NCBI GenBank assembly: GCA_910574185.1
Contig: CAJSZQ010000040.1
Span: 1 to 32,167, forward strand
Direction of reading: 5' to 3'
DNA: 32,167 nt
Source of the DNA: Lachnospiraceae bacterium
GTDB taxonomy: Bacteria > Bacillota > Clostridia > Lachnospirales > Lachnospiraceae
Shown here: positions 8,901 through 16,489 of the stretch, piece by piece
Position numbering within the stretch: position 1 is the stretch's first letter
How the letters are laid out: each line of letters opens with the position of its first letter
Made by a program: the position numbers and the translations under genes
Notes under the pieces: model-generated
The model's database searches: none
The model's input: the letters and a program-made list of their open reading frames with translations, nothing else
What the model was told of the DNA's origin: nothing

Positions 8901-11900
8901 ACTGAGTGCAGAATCTTCCAAAGAAGAGGTGGCAGAATTTGTGGATGTCTTATCGCAGGCAGGTTTAGTCAGTGGCCAGGTTGGTGACTCCATGGAAATA
9001 GCATCAAAATCATTTGATGTATTTTCCTCCGCTGCACAAAAAGCAATTACTGATATCGGGTTGTTAAAGACGATTCTGTCAGAGTCGGTCTCCGGCGCAG
9101 GTATATCTGCTGAAAATGTAACTGCTTTCAGAGACATGTTCGGGGATGATGCAGAGAAAGCTTTAGAGAAAACAGCAAACGGCTACCATATTAATAAAAA
9201 GGCAATGGCAGAATTACAGTCGCAAATGGACGCAATGACAAAGACCAATTATTTGTCAGCCTTAAGCGACCAGTATACAGAACTTCAAAATATGGAAGGT
9301 AAAATTGCTGCCGCAGAAATTCTGGGTCAGGATACTTCTGGCTTGGAAGCATCGCGAAACGGGATTCTTGATAATATTTCTTCATTGCAGGATTTACAGT
9401 CACAATATGAAGCTGCTACCTCTGCTTATCAACAGTGGCAGGCCGCTATGTCTGGCGGTGAAGAAGGGGATATGTACGATTCCATATATGGAAACATTGA
9501 AAAAGCCACAGAATTATATAATAAGGGACTTACAGGTACGAATGCTTTTCATGAATTTGCAGATTTGATGTCTAATAAAGATTTATCATCTGCATCAAAT
9601 GAAGAAATAATAGCTGCATATGAAGAAGCAATGCCTAAAATCAAACGATATTTTACCGAGGGACAGGAAGGTGCGCAAAATTTCCTGACAGATATTCAGA
9701 ATATCAATTCAGAATGGGCGCGTATGAATGAGGATGGATCATGGGATATCAATTTTGGCAAGGGAAATGATCAGGAAATAGCAGATGCGCTTAAAATAGA
9801 TGTTGAAGCTGTTCAGGCAATTATGAGAAAGCTTAGTGATTATGGTTTTGAAATTAATCTGGATGAACCAGTTGCATCATTAGAAGAATTAAAAAGCCAG
9901 GCCGAGTCTGCAAGTGAAACATTAAGCAGTTTGGGCGATGATTTAAAGATAGATTTTGAAGTTGACACATTTGAGGGTGTGGAAGATCAGATTTCTTCAT
10001 TAAAAGAATATATCGGTAAGATAGAAAATTCAGATTTAGACCTTGATATTAAAACAGATAAATTAAATGCGGCTAATTCGATTTTAGAATATCTCGTTAC
10101 AAGAAAAGAAGAGATCGGAAAAAATGAGGACATAGACGTTTCCATTAATGTTGATGAGAGTGAACTTCAGGCAGGTTACGACACATTAAGTCAGCTAAAA
10201 AGCAGTTTGGAAAATATGCTGGGAAGCGTTGGGCTTGATATGTCTGGAGCGCAGGCAGAGATCGACAGTTGTGTTTCTCAAATCGAAGCAATGTCTCCTG
10301 AAATGAAAGTCGCACTCGGTATTAATGGAATGTCAATTGAACAAATTAAATCAGGGTTGATGGACGGTTCTATTAAAGTTCCGGTAAGTGCAGATACAGC
10401 ACAGGCAAATAGTAACGTTGACAGCGTGGAAAAGAAAAAGATAAATGATAAAAAGTTTAATGTTATAGCTAATACAACGCAGGCAACGTCAGCCTTAGCA
10501 TATGTAAAGAGTTACTTGTCTGGTATTACAAGCAAAACAGTTACAGTAACAGTCAATAAAGTTACAAATGAAACAACAAACAAAACAACGAATAATTCAT
10601 CCAAAAAATCCAAGAGTGGCGGTCAGGATGTTCAGGGAACAGCACATGCTCAAGGAACAGCATATGTCGGTGGAAATTGGGGTAATCCTGAAAGCGGTGA
10701 AAAGCTGGTAGGAGAACTCGGACGTGAAATAATTGTGAATCCGCATACCGGACGGTGGTATACGGTGGGTGATAATGGGGCTGAGTTTGTAGAGGTTCCG
10801 AAAGATGCGATTGTCTTTAATCATTTACAATCAGAAAATTTGTTGAAGAATGGATATGTTACAGGACGTGGAAAAGCATTGGTAAGCGGAACTGCGTATT
10901 CTTCTGGTTCTGGCAGGTTTAATATTGGTGGTAGTGGAAGTAAATCTTCATCAGCAAGCTCTTCTAAAAAGAAGAAGCCAGCCTCCAGCAACAACTCATC
11001 CCCAACCCCCGACAACTCCTCTTCCGACTCCGCAAAAGACTTTAAAGAAACCATCGACTACATAGAAATGGCAATCGACCGGATTGAACGCCAGATTAAA
11101 AATATCGAACGTATTGCCGGAAGTGCCTACAATACATTTGCAAAAAGAAATAATGCATTAAAAGACCAGTTATCATCCATCAATGAAGAACTGGACATCC
11201 AACAGGCAGGATACGACCGCTATATACAGGAAGCCGATTCTGTATCCTTATCGGAGGACTATAAAGAGCAGGTAAGAAACGGCACGATTGACATTAGCAC
11301 AATCACAGATGAATCTCTTGCTGAGAATATCAAAGATTTTCAACAGTGGTACGAAAAAGCTCTGGACTGCCGCGACGCAGTTGAAGAGTTAAAAGAATCC
11401 GTAAGAGATTTATACAAAGAAGCATTCGACAATGTAGTCAAACTATATGATGGAATGCTCGGACAGATTGAACACAGACAAAATATCCTGGAAGGTTTTA
11501 TTGACCAGACAGAAACACAAGGGTACATTGTAAGCACGAAATACTATGATGCTTTAATTAACAACGAACAGGGAAAACTTGAAAAGCTAAACAAACAGCG
11601 TCAGGACTCCATTGCCGCTATGAACGACGCTATCATTAATGGCAATATCGAAGTTAATTCAGAGCAGTGGTATGAATTTCAGGAAGACATTAACAAGGTA
11701 AATGAAGAAATTCAGGACGCCGAGACAAGTCTTATCAAATTCAATAATTCCATTCGTGAACTAAAATGGGATGTATTTGATAAAATACAGGACAGAATCT
11801 CCGGCATCACCGACGAAGCTGATTTCCTTATTAAACTAATGTCTGATGAAGATATGTATGACGACGAGGGGAACGTGACTAAACAGGGAACCGCGACCTA

Positions 11901-13440
11901 CGGCCTTCATGGGGTTAATTACAATGTCTATATGTCGCAGGCAGACCAGTATAAAAAGGAAATGGAATCCATTCAGGAAGAACTCTCCAAAGACCCTTAC
12001 AATGAAACGCTGATCGAACGCAGGAAAGAGCTTCTTGAGTTACAGCAGGAATCTATTCTTGCGGCAGAAGAAGAAAAAGAAGCAATCAAGAGTCTCGTAG
12101 AAGACGGAATTGAAAAGCAGTTGGAAGCATTGGACAAACTGATTGATAAATATCTGGATGCCATAGATTCCGAGAAGGATATGCGCGACTATCAGAAAAA
12201 GGTAGAAAGCCAGCAAAGCGAAGTAAGTTCTCTCGAAAAGCAATTATCCGCTTACACCGGGGATGATTCTGAGGAGGGAAACGCAAAACGTCAGCAATTA
12301 CAAAATGATTTAAAAGAAGCAAGAGAAAATCTGGAAGAAACCCAGTACGAAAAATCTATTTCAGACCAGAAAAAGCTACTGGATGAACTGTACTCGGAAT
12401 ATGAAACCGTTCTGAATATGCGTCTTGACAATATTGACCAGCTCATCGCATCCGTTATTGAAAACGTCAATTTACAGGCAGACGAAATCCGCGAGACCTT
12501 AGCGACCGAAACCGGAAAAGTCGGTTATCAGATCACCGATTCCATGAACACCATATGGGGAACAAACGGCACATTTGCCAATATATTAACCACATATGGA
12601 AACAATTTCACTTCCATACTGACTTCCGTACAGACAGCCATCAACGACATTAAGCTGTTAATACAGAATGCGGTAACTCAGTCCGATGCTTCTGCGGAGA
12701 GCAATATCACTGCGACAAATGAACAGCAGGCAGAACAGACCACAGTTCCGGCCGAACCTCCGGCACCAGAACCTCCCGCTCCTGAGTCTCACAACGGTGG
12801 AGACGGCGTACCAAGAATCGGAGATGCAGTAACCTTTGCTTCCGGGCGGTACTACTATGACTCAGAAGGAGCCAATCCATCCGGTAACCAGATGTTAGGC
12901 CAGCAGGTTTATATTACAAGCATCAATAACGCATCATGGGCGAGAAAACAGTATCACATATCCAAAGGTTCCCGGTTAGGATCGGAGGATTTAGGATGGG
13001 TTTCCCTCGACCAGCTAGAAGGTTATAAGACAGGTAAGAACTACATCAATAAAGACCAGCTTGCATGGACGCAGGAAGATGGCCCCGAATTAGTTGTAAG
13101 CCGTTCCGACGGAGCTATACTCACGCCGTTGAAACAGGGAGACGCAGTTATCAACAATTCAGAAACGGAGAGGCTTTTGAGGCTGGCTAATGACCCTACC
13201 GATTATTTCCATCAGAACTTGAAAAAACTGATGCCGGGTATATCTACAGTGGTTAATGACAATTCCTCTGTCCAAAACAATATTAATGTAAACATAGAGA
13301 TAGAAAGAGTAATGGATTATAATGACTTCATAACACAGTTTCAGAATGATAAGAAAACGGAAAGGCTTGTTCAGGCTATGACGATTGACCGTCTGGCAGG
13401 AAAAAACAGTCTGAACAAATACAATGTAAGACTTGGGTAA
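5998..13440 (+). CDS. Phage tail tape measure protein
   Basis: The protein has 2480 residues, with ATG at 5998 after AAAGGAG. The N-terminal region (about 118-430) has the TP901-type tape measure signature, with A-T-G-D-S-Y-T-N, S-D-W-L-R-Q-G and A-F-A-G-Q-R-Q-A-N-R. Hydrophobic segments occur at about 443-470 and 571-593. Long alpha-helical stretches follow. A G-G-N-W-G motif then L-V-G-E-L-G-R-E and N-P-H-T-G-R-W-Y-T-V-G-D-N-G-A-E-F starts near 1558, typical of Clostridia tape measure proteins. After a Ser/Lys/Pro linker (about 1645-1680) comes coiled coil to about 2240, then a Pro/Glu linker (2252-2266), an SH3-like domain (about 2270-2345) and a closing segment with D-G-A-I-L-T-P-L-K-Q-G-D. 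It sets tail length and is probably ejected with the genome. At about 0.15 nm per residue the tail would be roughly 370 nm. Codon use changes at the 1645-1680 linker. Confidence 0.95.
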   Translation: MSDFIAKIVAELDTKNLEKKLNNLAKRKHKIKLDVDDSKVDQAIKKTDKLNNKKVKVNTQVDGKESVNKLSGSFKEAEKSASGFGNTLKGLAKASVANVVFRQIEQSAKQAVVAVKEIDKAIVDLQMATGDSYTNIRQLVSGYNDFAKQLGATTTEVTSGASDWLRQGKSIAETNKLIQDSMVLSKVANIGSEDATSYLTAMMKGYKKSVEEVSDINDSLTSIDLAAAVDAGGLAEATSRVAASADLAGVSLNKLLGYEAAIGEASQESMSVIGNSLKTLFSRMSDIKAGNLELIDEDGTTETLSDVETVLNNVGIQLRDSTNEFRSFDDVLDDTAKKWDNLSSVQQAAVSKAFAGQRQANRFKLLMENYNTALDYEKIADKSSGTAMQKFNDAYLNSIEAKQKSLQSSFEGLSVNLISRDSIGGIMEATQALVEFLDKTNLLKGALAGFATGGLLKGFVTLTASITQAAMKMQNFREAKNLLKAGDIGGTELQRLTVLVDGLSTSQLKAVLSSKELKTAQRLTILSSMGMTDAQAQATLATMGLASAEGAATASTLSLGAAFKGLWSTLKANPIVAISTAISAIIMGWSIYKQSIEESIQKATDATSAWRESNNVLDEQISKYKELKSQLDSGTLTQSEEYEARQQILDIQSQITEQYGQQASGIDLVNGSLQTQLALLQQISAENAKEILNENRKEYKDASKEMAKERKYNLGIATGALSDANNLGRTTEFGEELKKIVDSYENLKLITDGYGTHIEFTGDASQAEEVINRFMNDVKEASELDGGSFAATILDSSSKALSKNQEVLDNYQENYKSFLQMDMLSEGTGKGSVADTFNRYTEAVEKYNNALSSGDTDNINEARSNFAFLNEEVNSLLSIDGNDRFTSLFNDVAEQLNTAGIKVFDFQEALSGKAGDKNQFGKISDDIKSTSDDLKSLKLDAVDAMNTLLTEGEQAGENELWSLAKAWGLSAESSKEEVAEFVDVLSQAGLVSGQVGDSMEIASKSFDVFSSAAQKAITDIGLLKTILSESVSGAGISAENVTAFRDMFGDDAEKALEKTANGYHINKKAMAELQSQMDAMTKTNYLSALSDQYTELQNMEGKIAAAEILGQDTSGLEASRNGILDNISSLQDLQSQYEAATSAYQQWQAAMSGGEEGDMYDSIYGNIEKATELYNKGLTGTNAFHEFADLMSNKDLSSASNEEIIAAYEEAMPKIKRYFTEGQEGAQNFLTDIQNINSEWARMNEDGSWDINFGKGNDQEIADALKIDVEAVQAIMRKLSDYGFEINLDEPVASLEELKSQAESASETLSSLGDDLKIDFEVDTFEGVEDQISSLKEYIGKIENSDLDLDIKTDKLNAANSILEYLVTRKEEIGKNEDIDVSINVDESELQAGYDTLSQLKSSLENMLGSVGLDMSGAQAEIDSCVSQIEAMSPEMKVALGINGMSIEQIKSGLMDGSIKVPVSADTAQANSNVDSVEKKKINDKKFNVIANTTQATSALAYVKSYLSGITSKTVTVTVNKVTNETTNKTTNNSSKKSKSGGQDVQGTAHAQGTAYVGGNWGNPESGEKLVGELGREIIVNPHTGRWYTVGDNGAEFVEVPKDAIVFNHLQSENLLKNGYVTGRGKALVSGTAYSSGSGRFNIGGSGSKSSSASSSKKKKPASSNNSSPTPDNSSSDSAKDFKETIDYIEMAIDRIERQIKNIERIAGSAYNTFAKRNNALKDQLSSINEELDIQQAGYDRYIQEADSVSLSEDYKEQVRNGTIDISTITDESLAENIKDFQQWYEKALDCRDAVEELKESVRDLYKEAFDNVVKLYDGMLGQIEHRQNILEGFIDQTETQGYIVSTKYYDALINNEQGKLEKLNKQRQDSIAAMNDAIINGNIEVNSEQWYEFQEDINKVNEEIQDAETSLIKFNNSIRELKWDVFDKIQDRISGITDEADFLIKLMSDEDMYDDEGNVTKQGTATYGLHGVNYNVYMSQADQYKKEMESIQEELSKDPYNETLIERRKELLELQQESILAAEEEKEAIKSLVEDGIEKQLEALDKLIDKYLDAIDSEKDMRDYQKKVESQQSEVSSLEKQLSAYTGDDSEEGNAKRQQLQNDLKEARENLEETQYEKSISDQKKLLDELYSEYETVLNMRLDNIDQLIASVIENVNLQADEIRETLATETGKVGYQITDSMNTIWGTNGTFANILTTYGNNFTSILTSVQTAINDIKLLIQNAVTQSDASAESNITATNEQQAEQTTVPAEPPAPEPPAPESHNGGDGVPRIGDAVTFASGRYYYDSEGANPSGNQMLGQQVYITSINNASWARKQYHISKGSRLGSEDLGWVSLDQLEGYKTGKNYINKDQLAWTQEDGPELVVSRSDGAILTPLKQGDAVINNSETERLLRLANDPTDYFHQNLKKLMPGISTVVNDNSSVQNNINVNIEIERVMDYNDFITQFQNDKKTERLVQAMTIDRLAGKNSLNKYNVRLG

Positions 13441-13454
13441 GATTCATTTCACAG

Positions 13455-13490
13455 TGGCACTCTGCAAGAACATCTGGCAGGGTGCCATTA
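13455..13490 (+). terminator. Hairpin after the tape measure gene, possible terminator
   Basis: TGGCACTCTGC (13455-13465) pairs with GCAGGGTGCCA (13477-13487), 11 pairs with one G-U, around an 11-base loop. The tail is TTATAAAATAT rather than a T-run, so termination may be weak. It lies 15 bases after the tape measure stop. Confidence 0.45.
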
Positions 13491-13529
13491 TAAAATATAT
13501 CAAACAATATGTTAAAGGAGACGTAAAAC

Positions 13530-13787
13530 ATGAGCGATACAAGGAAAATGGATGTACTAAGAAAAAGAAACGCACAGATACAGGAAGAGCTTGACAGGTT
13601 GAAAGAGATAAATCGTAATTGTCAGAATCATGCAGAAGAAAAGAAAGTATCAGAATTAATAGCAGATTTGGAAAACATCAAAAGAGAATGGCTTCATGCT
13701 CTGGAAGCTCTGAACGGACAGAGAAAAGAATATGCAGAGCTGATTGAAGAAGTAAGGCAGATGAGAGAGACGTTTGTGTCTATATAA
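13530..13787 (+). CDS. Small coiled-coil phage protein
   Basis: The product is 85 residues, with ATG at 13530 and AAAGGAG upstream. It is charged and helical throughout (R-N-A-Q-I-Q-E-E-L-D-R-L-K-E; L-I-A-D-L-E-N-I-K-R-E-W), so most of it probably forms a coiled coil. There is no membrane segment or catalytic motif. Small proteins of this kind are common near tape measure genes in Clostridia prophages, but I do not recognise a specific family. Confidence 0.7.
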   Translation: MSDTRKMDVLRKRNAQIQEELDRLKEINRNCQNHAEEKKVSELIADLENIKREWLHALEALNGQRKEYAELIEEVRQMRETFVSI

Positions 13788-13890
13788 AAATAAAGAAATA
13801 TAGTAACCAGTATAAAGGAACCCGACAACTATTTACATACAGAACAATTAAGAGAATATTTGGAATAGACAGGGCTGAAGGATACCCTGT

Positions 13891-13959
13891 ATGAAGAAAT
13901 TTAAAGGCTTGCTGAACGCTTTGTTTGGTGAGCCTATTATAATAGATATAGGGAGTTGA
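13891..13959 (+). CDS. Possible 22-residue small protein before the integrase
   Basis: ATG at 13891 lies 8 bases after GAAGGA, a good ribosome binding site. The peptide begins M-K-K-F-K-G-L-L-N-A-L-F-G-E and ends in a hydrophobic P-I-I-I-D-I-G-S. Its TGA stop overlaps the ribosome binding site region of the integrase, so it might act as a coupling leader. It is too short to judge by composition, and a decayed gene in another frame is an alternative reading of this stretch. Confidence 0.3.
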   Translation: MKKFKGLLNALFGEPIIIDIGS

Positions 13960-13993
13960 TGTAACCATAGAAGAAAAACTTAAACCGGAAATC

Positions 13994-15286
13994 TTGCAGT
14001 ATGTACTGGATAATAATATAATTGACTTATCATACGTGCAAGAGAAAATTGAGATGGCTAAAAGAGAGGAGATATTAAAACAACATACTCATAAAATATG
14101 GGAAGGAAAAGACGGATATTGGCACTCGTATTTATATGATGAAACAAAACCCAAGAATAGAAAACCAATAAAGAAAAAACGATTAACAGATTTGGAAGAT
14201 GCTATTATAGCCGCTTATCATGAAAGACAGGAAGGAAACAATAAACATTTGGATAATAAGAATATAACTTTAAAAGATGTTTATCCCGAATGGTTACAAT
14301 ATAAAAGCCTGCATACAAACGCATCTTCTTATATTAAAAGACTGACTACGGATTGGAAAAAATATTATATGGGGACTCCGATTATTGACACACCGATAAA
14401 CAGATTTACAAAATCATCATTAGACATATGGGCGCACAGTATGGTTAAGAAGTTTAATTTAACAAAAAAGCAGTATATGAATATGTCTCATATAATGCGT
14501 GATAGCTTGAATTATGCAGAATCGGTTGGATATATTGAAGAGAATCTATTTCTAAAGATTCATATAAATTCTAAACTTTTCCGTAAAGTAAAAAAGAAAG
14601 ATTCCAGAACACAGGTATATACGGAAGAAGAACAAACCTTGATTCTAGAAGAAGCGTGGAAGGATTTTCAGAAGAATATAAGCGATACAACACCTCTTGC
14701 TGTTATGCTGGCATTTTTCATAGGTACAAGACCTGGGGAAACTGTAGCGGTAAGAGAAGAAGATATATCGGACAATTATCTTGATATACAGAGAATGGAA
14801 TCAGGAGTTTTTGAAACAAAAGATGGTATTGAATACAGTCGTGTTGCAGTAGAAGTGGTTGAATATACGAAATCGGAAGCTGGTGAAAGACGTATAATAG
14901 TTCCAACATATGGTATGCGCTTAATAGAGATTGTCAGAGAAATAAACCGTCGTAATCATACAAGCGGAGGATACCTTTTTAATAAAGAAGGGGAACCCAT
15001 TAAGGAGACGGCGGTATCGTGGCGTTTACAGAAATATTGTAAGCATTCGGGAATTTTATATAAAAGTCCACACAAGATTAGAAAGACATATATTTCTACT
15101 TTAATTGATGATGGATTAAATATTGATACGATTCGGAGGCTGGCAGGTCACGAAGATGAACGGACAACCTATGGTAGTTACTGCTATGACAGGCATTCAA
15201 GTAAACAGGTTGAGGCGCAGTTAGAAAATGCTCTTTGCATGAAAAGAAGTATTGCATTTAATAAAGTGGAAGATTTAGCAGTATAA
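13994..15286 (+). CDS. int: Tyrosine-family site-specific integrase
   Basis: The protein has 430 residues read from TTG at 13994. The catalytic set is visible: Arg246 in F-I-G-T-R-P-G-E, His360 and Arg363 in P-H-K-I-R-K-T-Y, His386 in A-G-H-E-D-E-R-T-T, and Tyr396 as probable nucleophile. The order is N-terminal arm-binding region, core-binding domain, then the catalytic domain from about 200, as in Tn916/lambda-type integrases. The frame stays open back to a stop at 13949. The likely N-terminus (E-E-K-L-K-P-E-I-L-Q) extends ahead of TTG 13994, and GGGAG (13951-13955) sits 11 bases before an ATA at 13967. The real start may therefore be non-standard. It catalyses integration and excision at the adjacent tRNA-Leu site. 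Confidence 0.92.
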   Translation: MQYVLDNNIIDLSYVQEKIEMAKREEILKQHTHKIWEGKDGYWHSYLYDETKPKNRKPIKKKRLTDLEDAIIAAYHERQEGNNKHLDNKNITLKDVYPEWLQYKSLHTNASSYIKRLTTDWKKYYMGTPIIDTPINRFTKSSLDIWAHSMVKKFNLTKKQYMNMSHIMRDSLNYAESVGYIEENLFLKIHINSKLFRKVKKKDSRTQVYTEEEQTLILEEAWKDFQKNISDTTPLAVMLAFFIGTRPGETVAVREEDISDNYLDIQRMESGVFETKDGIEYSRVAVEVVEYTKSEAGERRIIVPTYGMRLIEIVREINRRNHTSGGYLFNKEGEPIKETAVSWRLQKYCKHSGILYKSPHKIRKTYISTLIDDGLNIDTIRRLAGHEDERTTYGSYCYDRHSSKQVEAQLENALCMKRSIAFNKVEDLAV

Positions 15287-15291
15287 AGAGT

Positions 15292-15340
15292 GTAATCACA
15301 AAGATGAAAAATCGTAATCACCGTAATCACTGTTAGTGAT
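15292..15340. repeat. Three GTAATCAC direct repeats plus an inverted repeat near att
   Basis: GTAATCAC occurs at 15292-15299, 15314-15321 and 15323-15330. The last copy leads into ATCACT-GTT-AGTGAT (15326-15340). Short direct repeats between an integrase gene and the attachment core are typical arm-type binding sites for integrase or excisionase. The role is inferred from position. Confidence 0.5.
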
Positions 15341-15360
15341 AACGTTCCATACTGTAAAAA

Positions 15361-15390
15361 TAAAAGAACCCCTAAAAAATAAGGATTCTT
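15361..15390 (-). terminator. Intrinsic terminator of tRNA-Leu
   Basis: On the minus strand AAGAATCCTTA pairs with TAGGGGTTCTT (11 pairs including two G-U) around a T-rich loop and is followed by TTTTA. The G-U pairs work only in minus-strand RNA, so it serves the tRNA gene and not the integrase. It starts about 15 bases after the tRNA 3' end, on the prophage side of the probable crossover. Confidence 0.65.
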
Positions 15391-15405
15391 AAACCTCATA
15401 CTTAA

Positions 15406-15450
15406 TGCGGAGAAAGGGACTTGAACCCTCACAGGATAAACTCCCACTAG
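15406..15450. other. Putative prophage attachment site (attR) in the tRNA 3' half
   Basis: Integrases next to a tRNA usually recombine within its T-arm to anticodon-arm half, restoring an intact tRNA. The tRNA here is complete, with its 3' end toward the integrase. The matching left copy (attL) is not in the window, so the core cannot be defined. Coordinates cover the likely range only. Confidence 0.4.
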
Positions 15451-15489
15451 AACCTGAATCTAGCGCGTCTGCCATTCCGCCATCTCCGC
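15406..15489 (-). tRNA. tRNA-Leu (anticodon CAG)
   Basis: Read on the minus strand from 15489, GCGGAGA pairs perfectly with TCTCCGC at the 3' end, followed by discriminator A. The anticodon arm is CTAGA-TTCAGGT-TCTAG, giving anticodon CAG (leucine codon CUG). A long variable arm (TGGGAGTTTATCCTG) and the T-arm with GTTCAAGTC fit a class II tRNA. CCA is not encoded. The gene is 84 bases. Its 3' end faces the integrase and is the likely attachment site. Confidence 0.95.
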
Positions 15490-15500
15490 TCGCAAATGTT

Positions 15501-15529
15501 ATTCTAGCATATACTTCTAAGTTTTGCAA
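15501..15529 (-). promoter_or_regulatory. Promoter of tRNA-Leu
   Basis: On the minus strand TTGCAA (15529-15524) and TAGAAT (15506-15501) are exactly 17 bases apart. The tRNA 5' end follows 11 bases after the -10 box. This places transcription start at or just before the mature end. Confidence 0.7.
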
Positions 15530-15568
15530 ACATTTTTTTCTTTTTTGTTATTTTTTTGTATTTTGACG

Positions 15569-15597
15569 TTTAGATTCCTCTGTTTTTGAAGTATAAT
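15569..15597 (+). promoter_or_regulatory. Promoter of the sirtuin gene
   Basis: TATAAT (15592-15597) is a perfect -10 box, and TTTAGA (15569-15574) lies 17 bases upstream as a partial -35. The transcript would have a leader of about 140 bases before the sirtuin start. That leader shows no clear riboswitch or terminator fold. Confidence 0.55.
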
Positions 15598-15744
15598 GAT
15601 AAAATAGATGGAAGGGGGCGTCGCATGAGAAGGCCATAAAAGGGATTGGGGGATTGCGGCAGGACTTCTGAGGATGAATCTTACTGTGAACGAAGTATGA
15701 GACGTTGAAACAGATTACAACTTATTATGTGAGGAGAGTGGAAT

Positions 15745-16470
15745 ATGTACGAACAGGAGATAAAGAAATTACAGGAAATTATAGATGACAGCAGTCGCAT
15801 TGTATTTTTTGGTGGAGCAGGAGTATCAACAGAGAGTAATATTCCGGATTTTCGCAGTGCGGACGGTTTGTATCAGCAGGATTATAAATATTCTCCGGAA
15901 CAGATTGTAAGTCATAGCTTCTTCATGAGGAATACAGAAGGATTTTATGAATTTTATAAGGATAAGATGATGTTTCTGGATGCGAAGCCAAATGCGGCTC
16001 ATAGGAAGCTGGCCGAGCTGGAGAAAAAGGGGAAGCTTACGGCTGTGATTACTCAGAATATTGACGGTCTTCATCAGATGGCGGGAAGCAGGAATGTATT
16101 AGAACTGCATGGCAGTATACATCGAAATTATTGCAGAAAATGCGGCGAATTTTATGAAGCGCATTATGTAAAAAACCATGAAGGAACGCCGAGATGTAAA
16201 TGTGGTGGAATAATTAAACCAGACGTGGTATTATATGAAGAAGGTCTGGATTCCGGGATTATACAGAAAAGTATCCTTGCAATCAGTGAAGCGGATACAT
16301 TGATTATCGGCGGTACGTCGCTGGTGGTGTATCCGGCGGCCGGATTTATTGATTATTTTCGAGGGAAACATCTGGTTGTAATCAATAAGAGCCAAACAGC
16401 AAGAGAAGTGGGGGCAGAGTTAAGCATTGCTGCGCCGATTGGAGAAATTCTGGAGCAGATTAGAGTATGA
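15745..16470 (+). CDS. cobB: Sir2-family NAD-dependent protein deacylase
   Basis: The protein has 241 residues, normal for bacterial sirtuins, with ATG at 15745 and GAGGAG upstream. The NAD-binding G-A-G-V-S-T-E-S-N-I-P-D-F-R is at 24-37, Q-N-I-D at 104-107, and catalytic His122 in L-H-G. Four zinc ligands are Cys130, Cys133, Cys151 and Cys153, with unusually close spacing in the second pair (C-K-C). G-T-S-L at 190-193 contacts NAD. It removes acyl groups from protein lysines in the cytoplasm using NAD, releasing nicotinamide. It overlaps or abuts the protease gene that follows, so the two may share a transcript. Confidence 0.95.
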   Translation: MYEQEIKKLQEIIDDSSRIVFFGGAGVSTESNIPDFRSADGLYQQDYKYSPEQIVSHSFFMRNTEGFYEFYKDKMMFLDAKPNAAHRKLAELEKKGKLTAVITQNIDGLHQMAGSRNVLELHGSIHRNYCRKCGEFYEAHYVKNHEGTPRCKCGGIIKPDVVLYEEGLDSGIIQKSILAISEADTLIIGGTSLVVYPAAGFIDYFRGKHLVVINKSQTAREVGAELSIAAPIGEILEQIRV

Positions 16471-16489
16471 CAGAGGAGCGAAAGACGAA

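Larger units (their letters stand above)
1..15405 (+). mobile_element. Right-hand part of a prophage ending at tRNA-Leu
   Basis: All genes from the left edge to 15286 point the same way. They include recognisable phage functions: an HK97-gp10-like protein, a very long tape measure protein and a tyrosine integrase. The DNA is clearly more AT-rich than the chromosome that follows 15490. The integrase stops about 120 bases from the 3' end of a tRNA-Leu gene, the usual arrangement for integration into a tRNA 3' end. The other end and the head, packaging and lysis genes are not in view. The exact crossover point is unknown; it probably lies inside the tRNA 3' half, so the given end is approximate. 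Confidence 0.85.

Noticed and set aside
6120..12322. Many minus-strand ORFs of 60-140 codons inside the tape measure gene.
   Set aside because: They lack ribosome binding sites and are typical antisense shadows of a long open frame.
15625..15639. A four-codon ORF (M-R-R-P) after a GGAAGGGGG stretch in the sirtuin leader.
   Set aside because: Too short to separate from chance, and no attenuator structure follows it.
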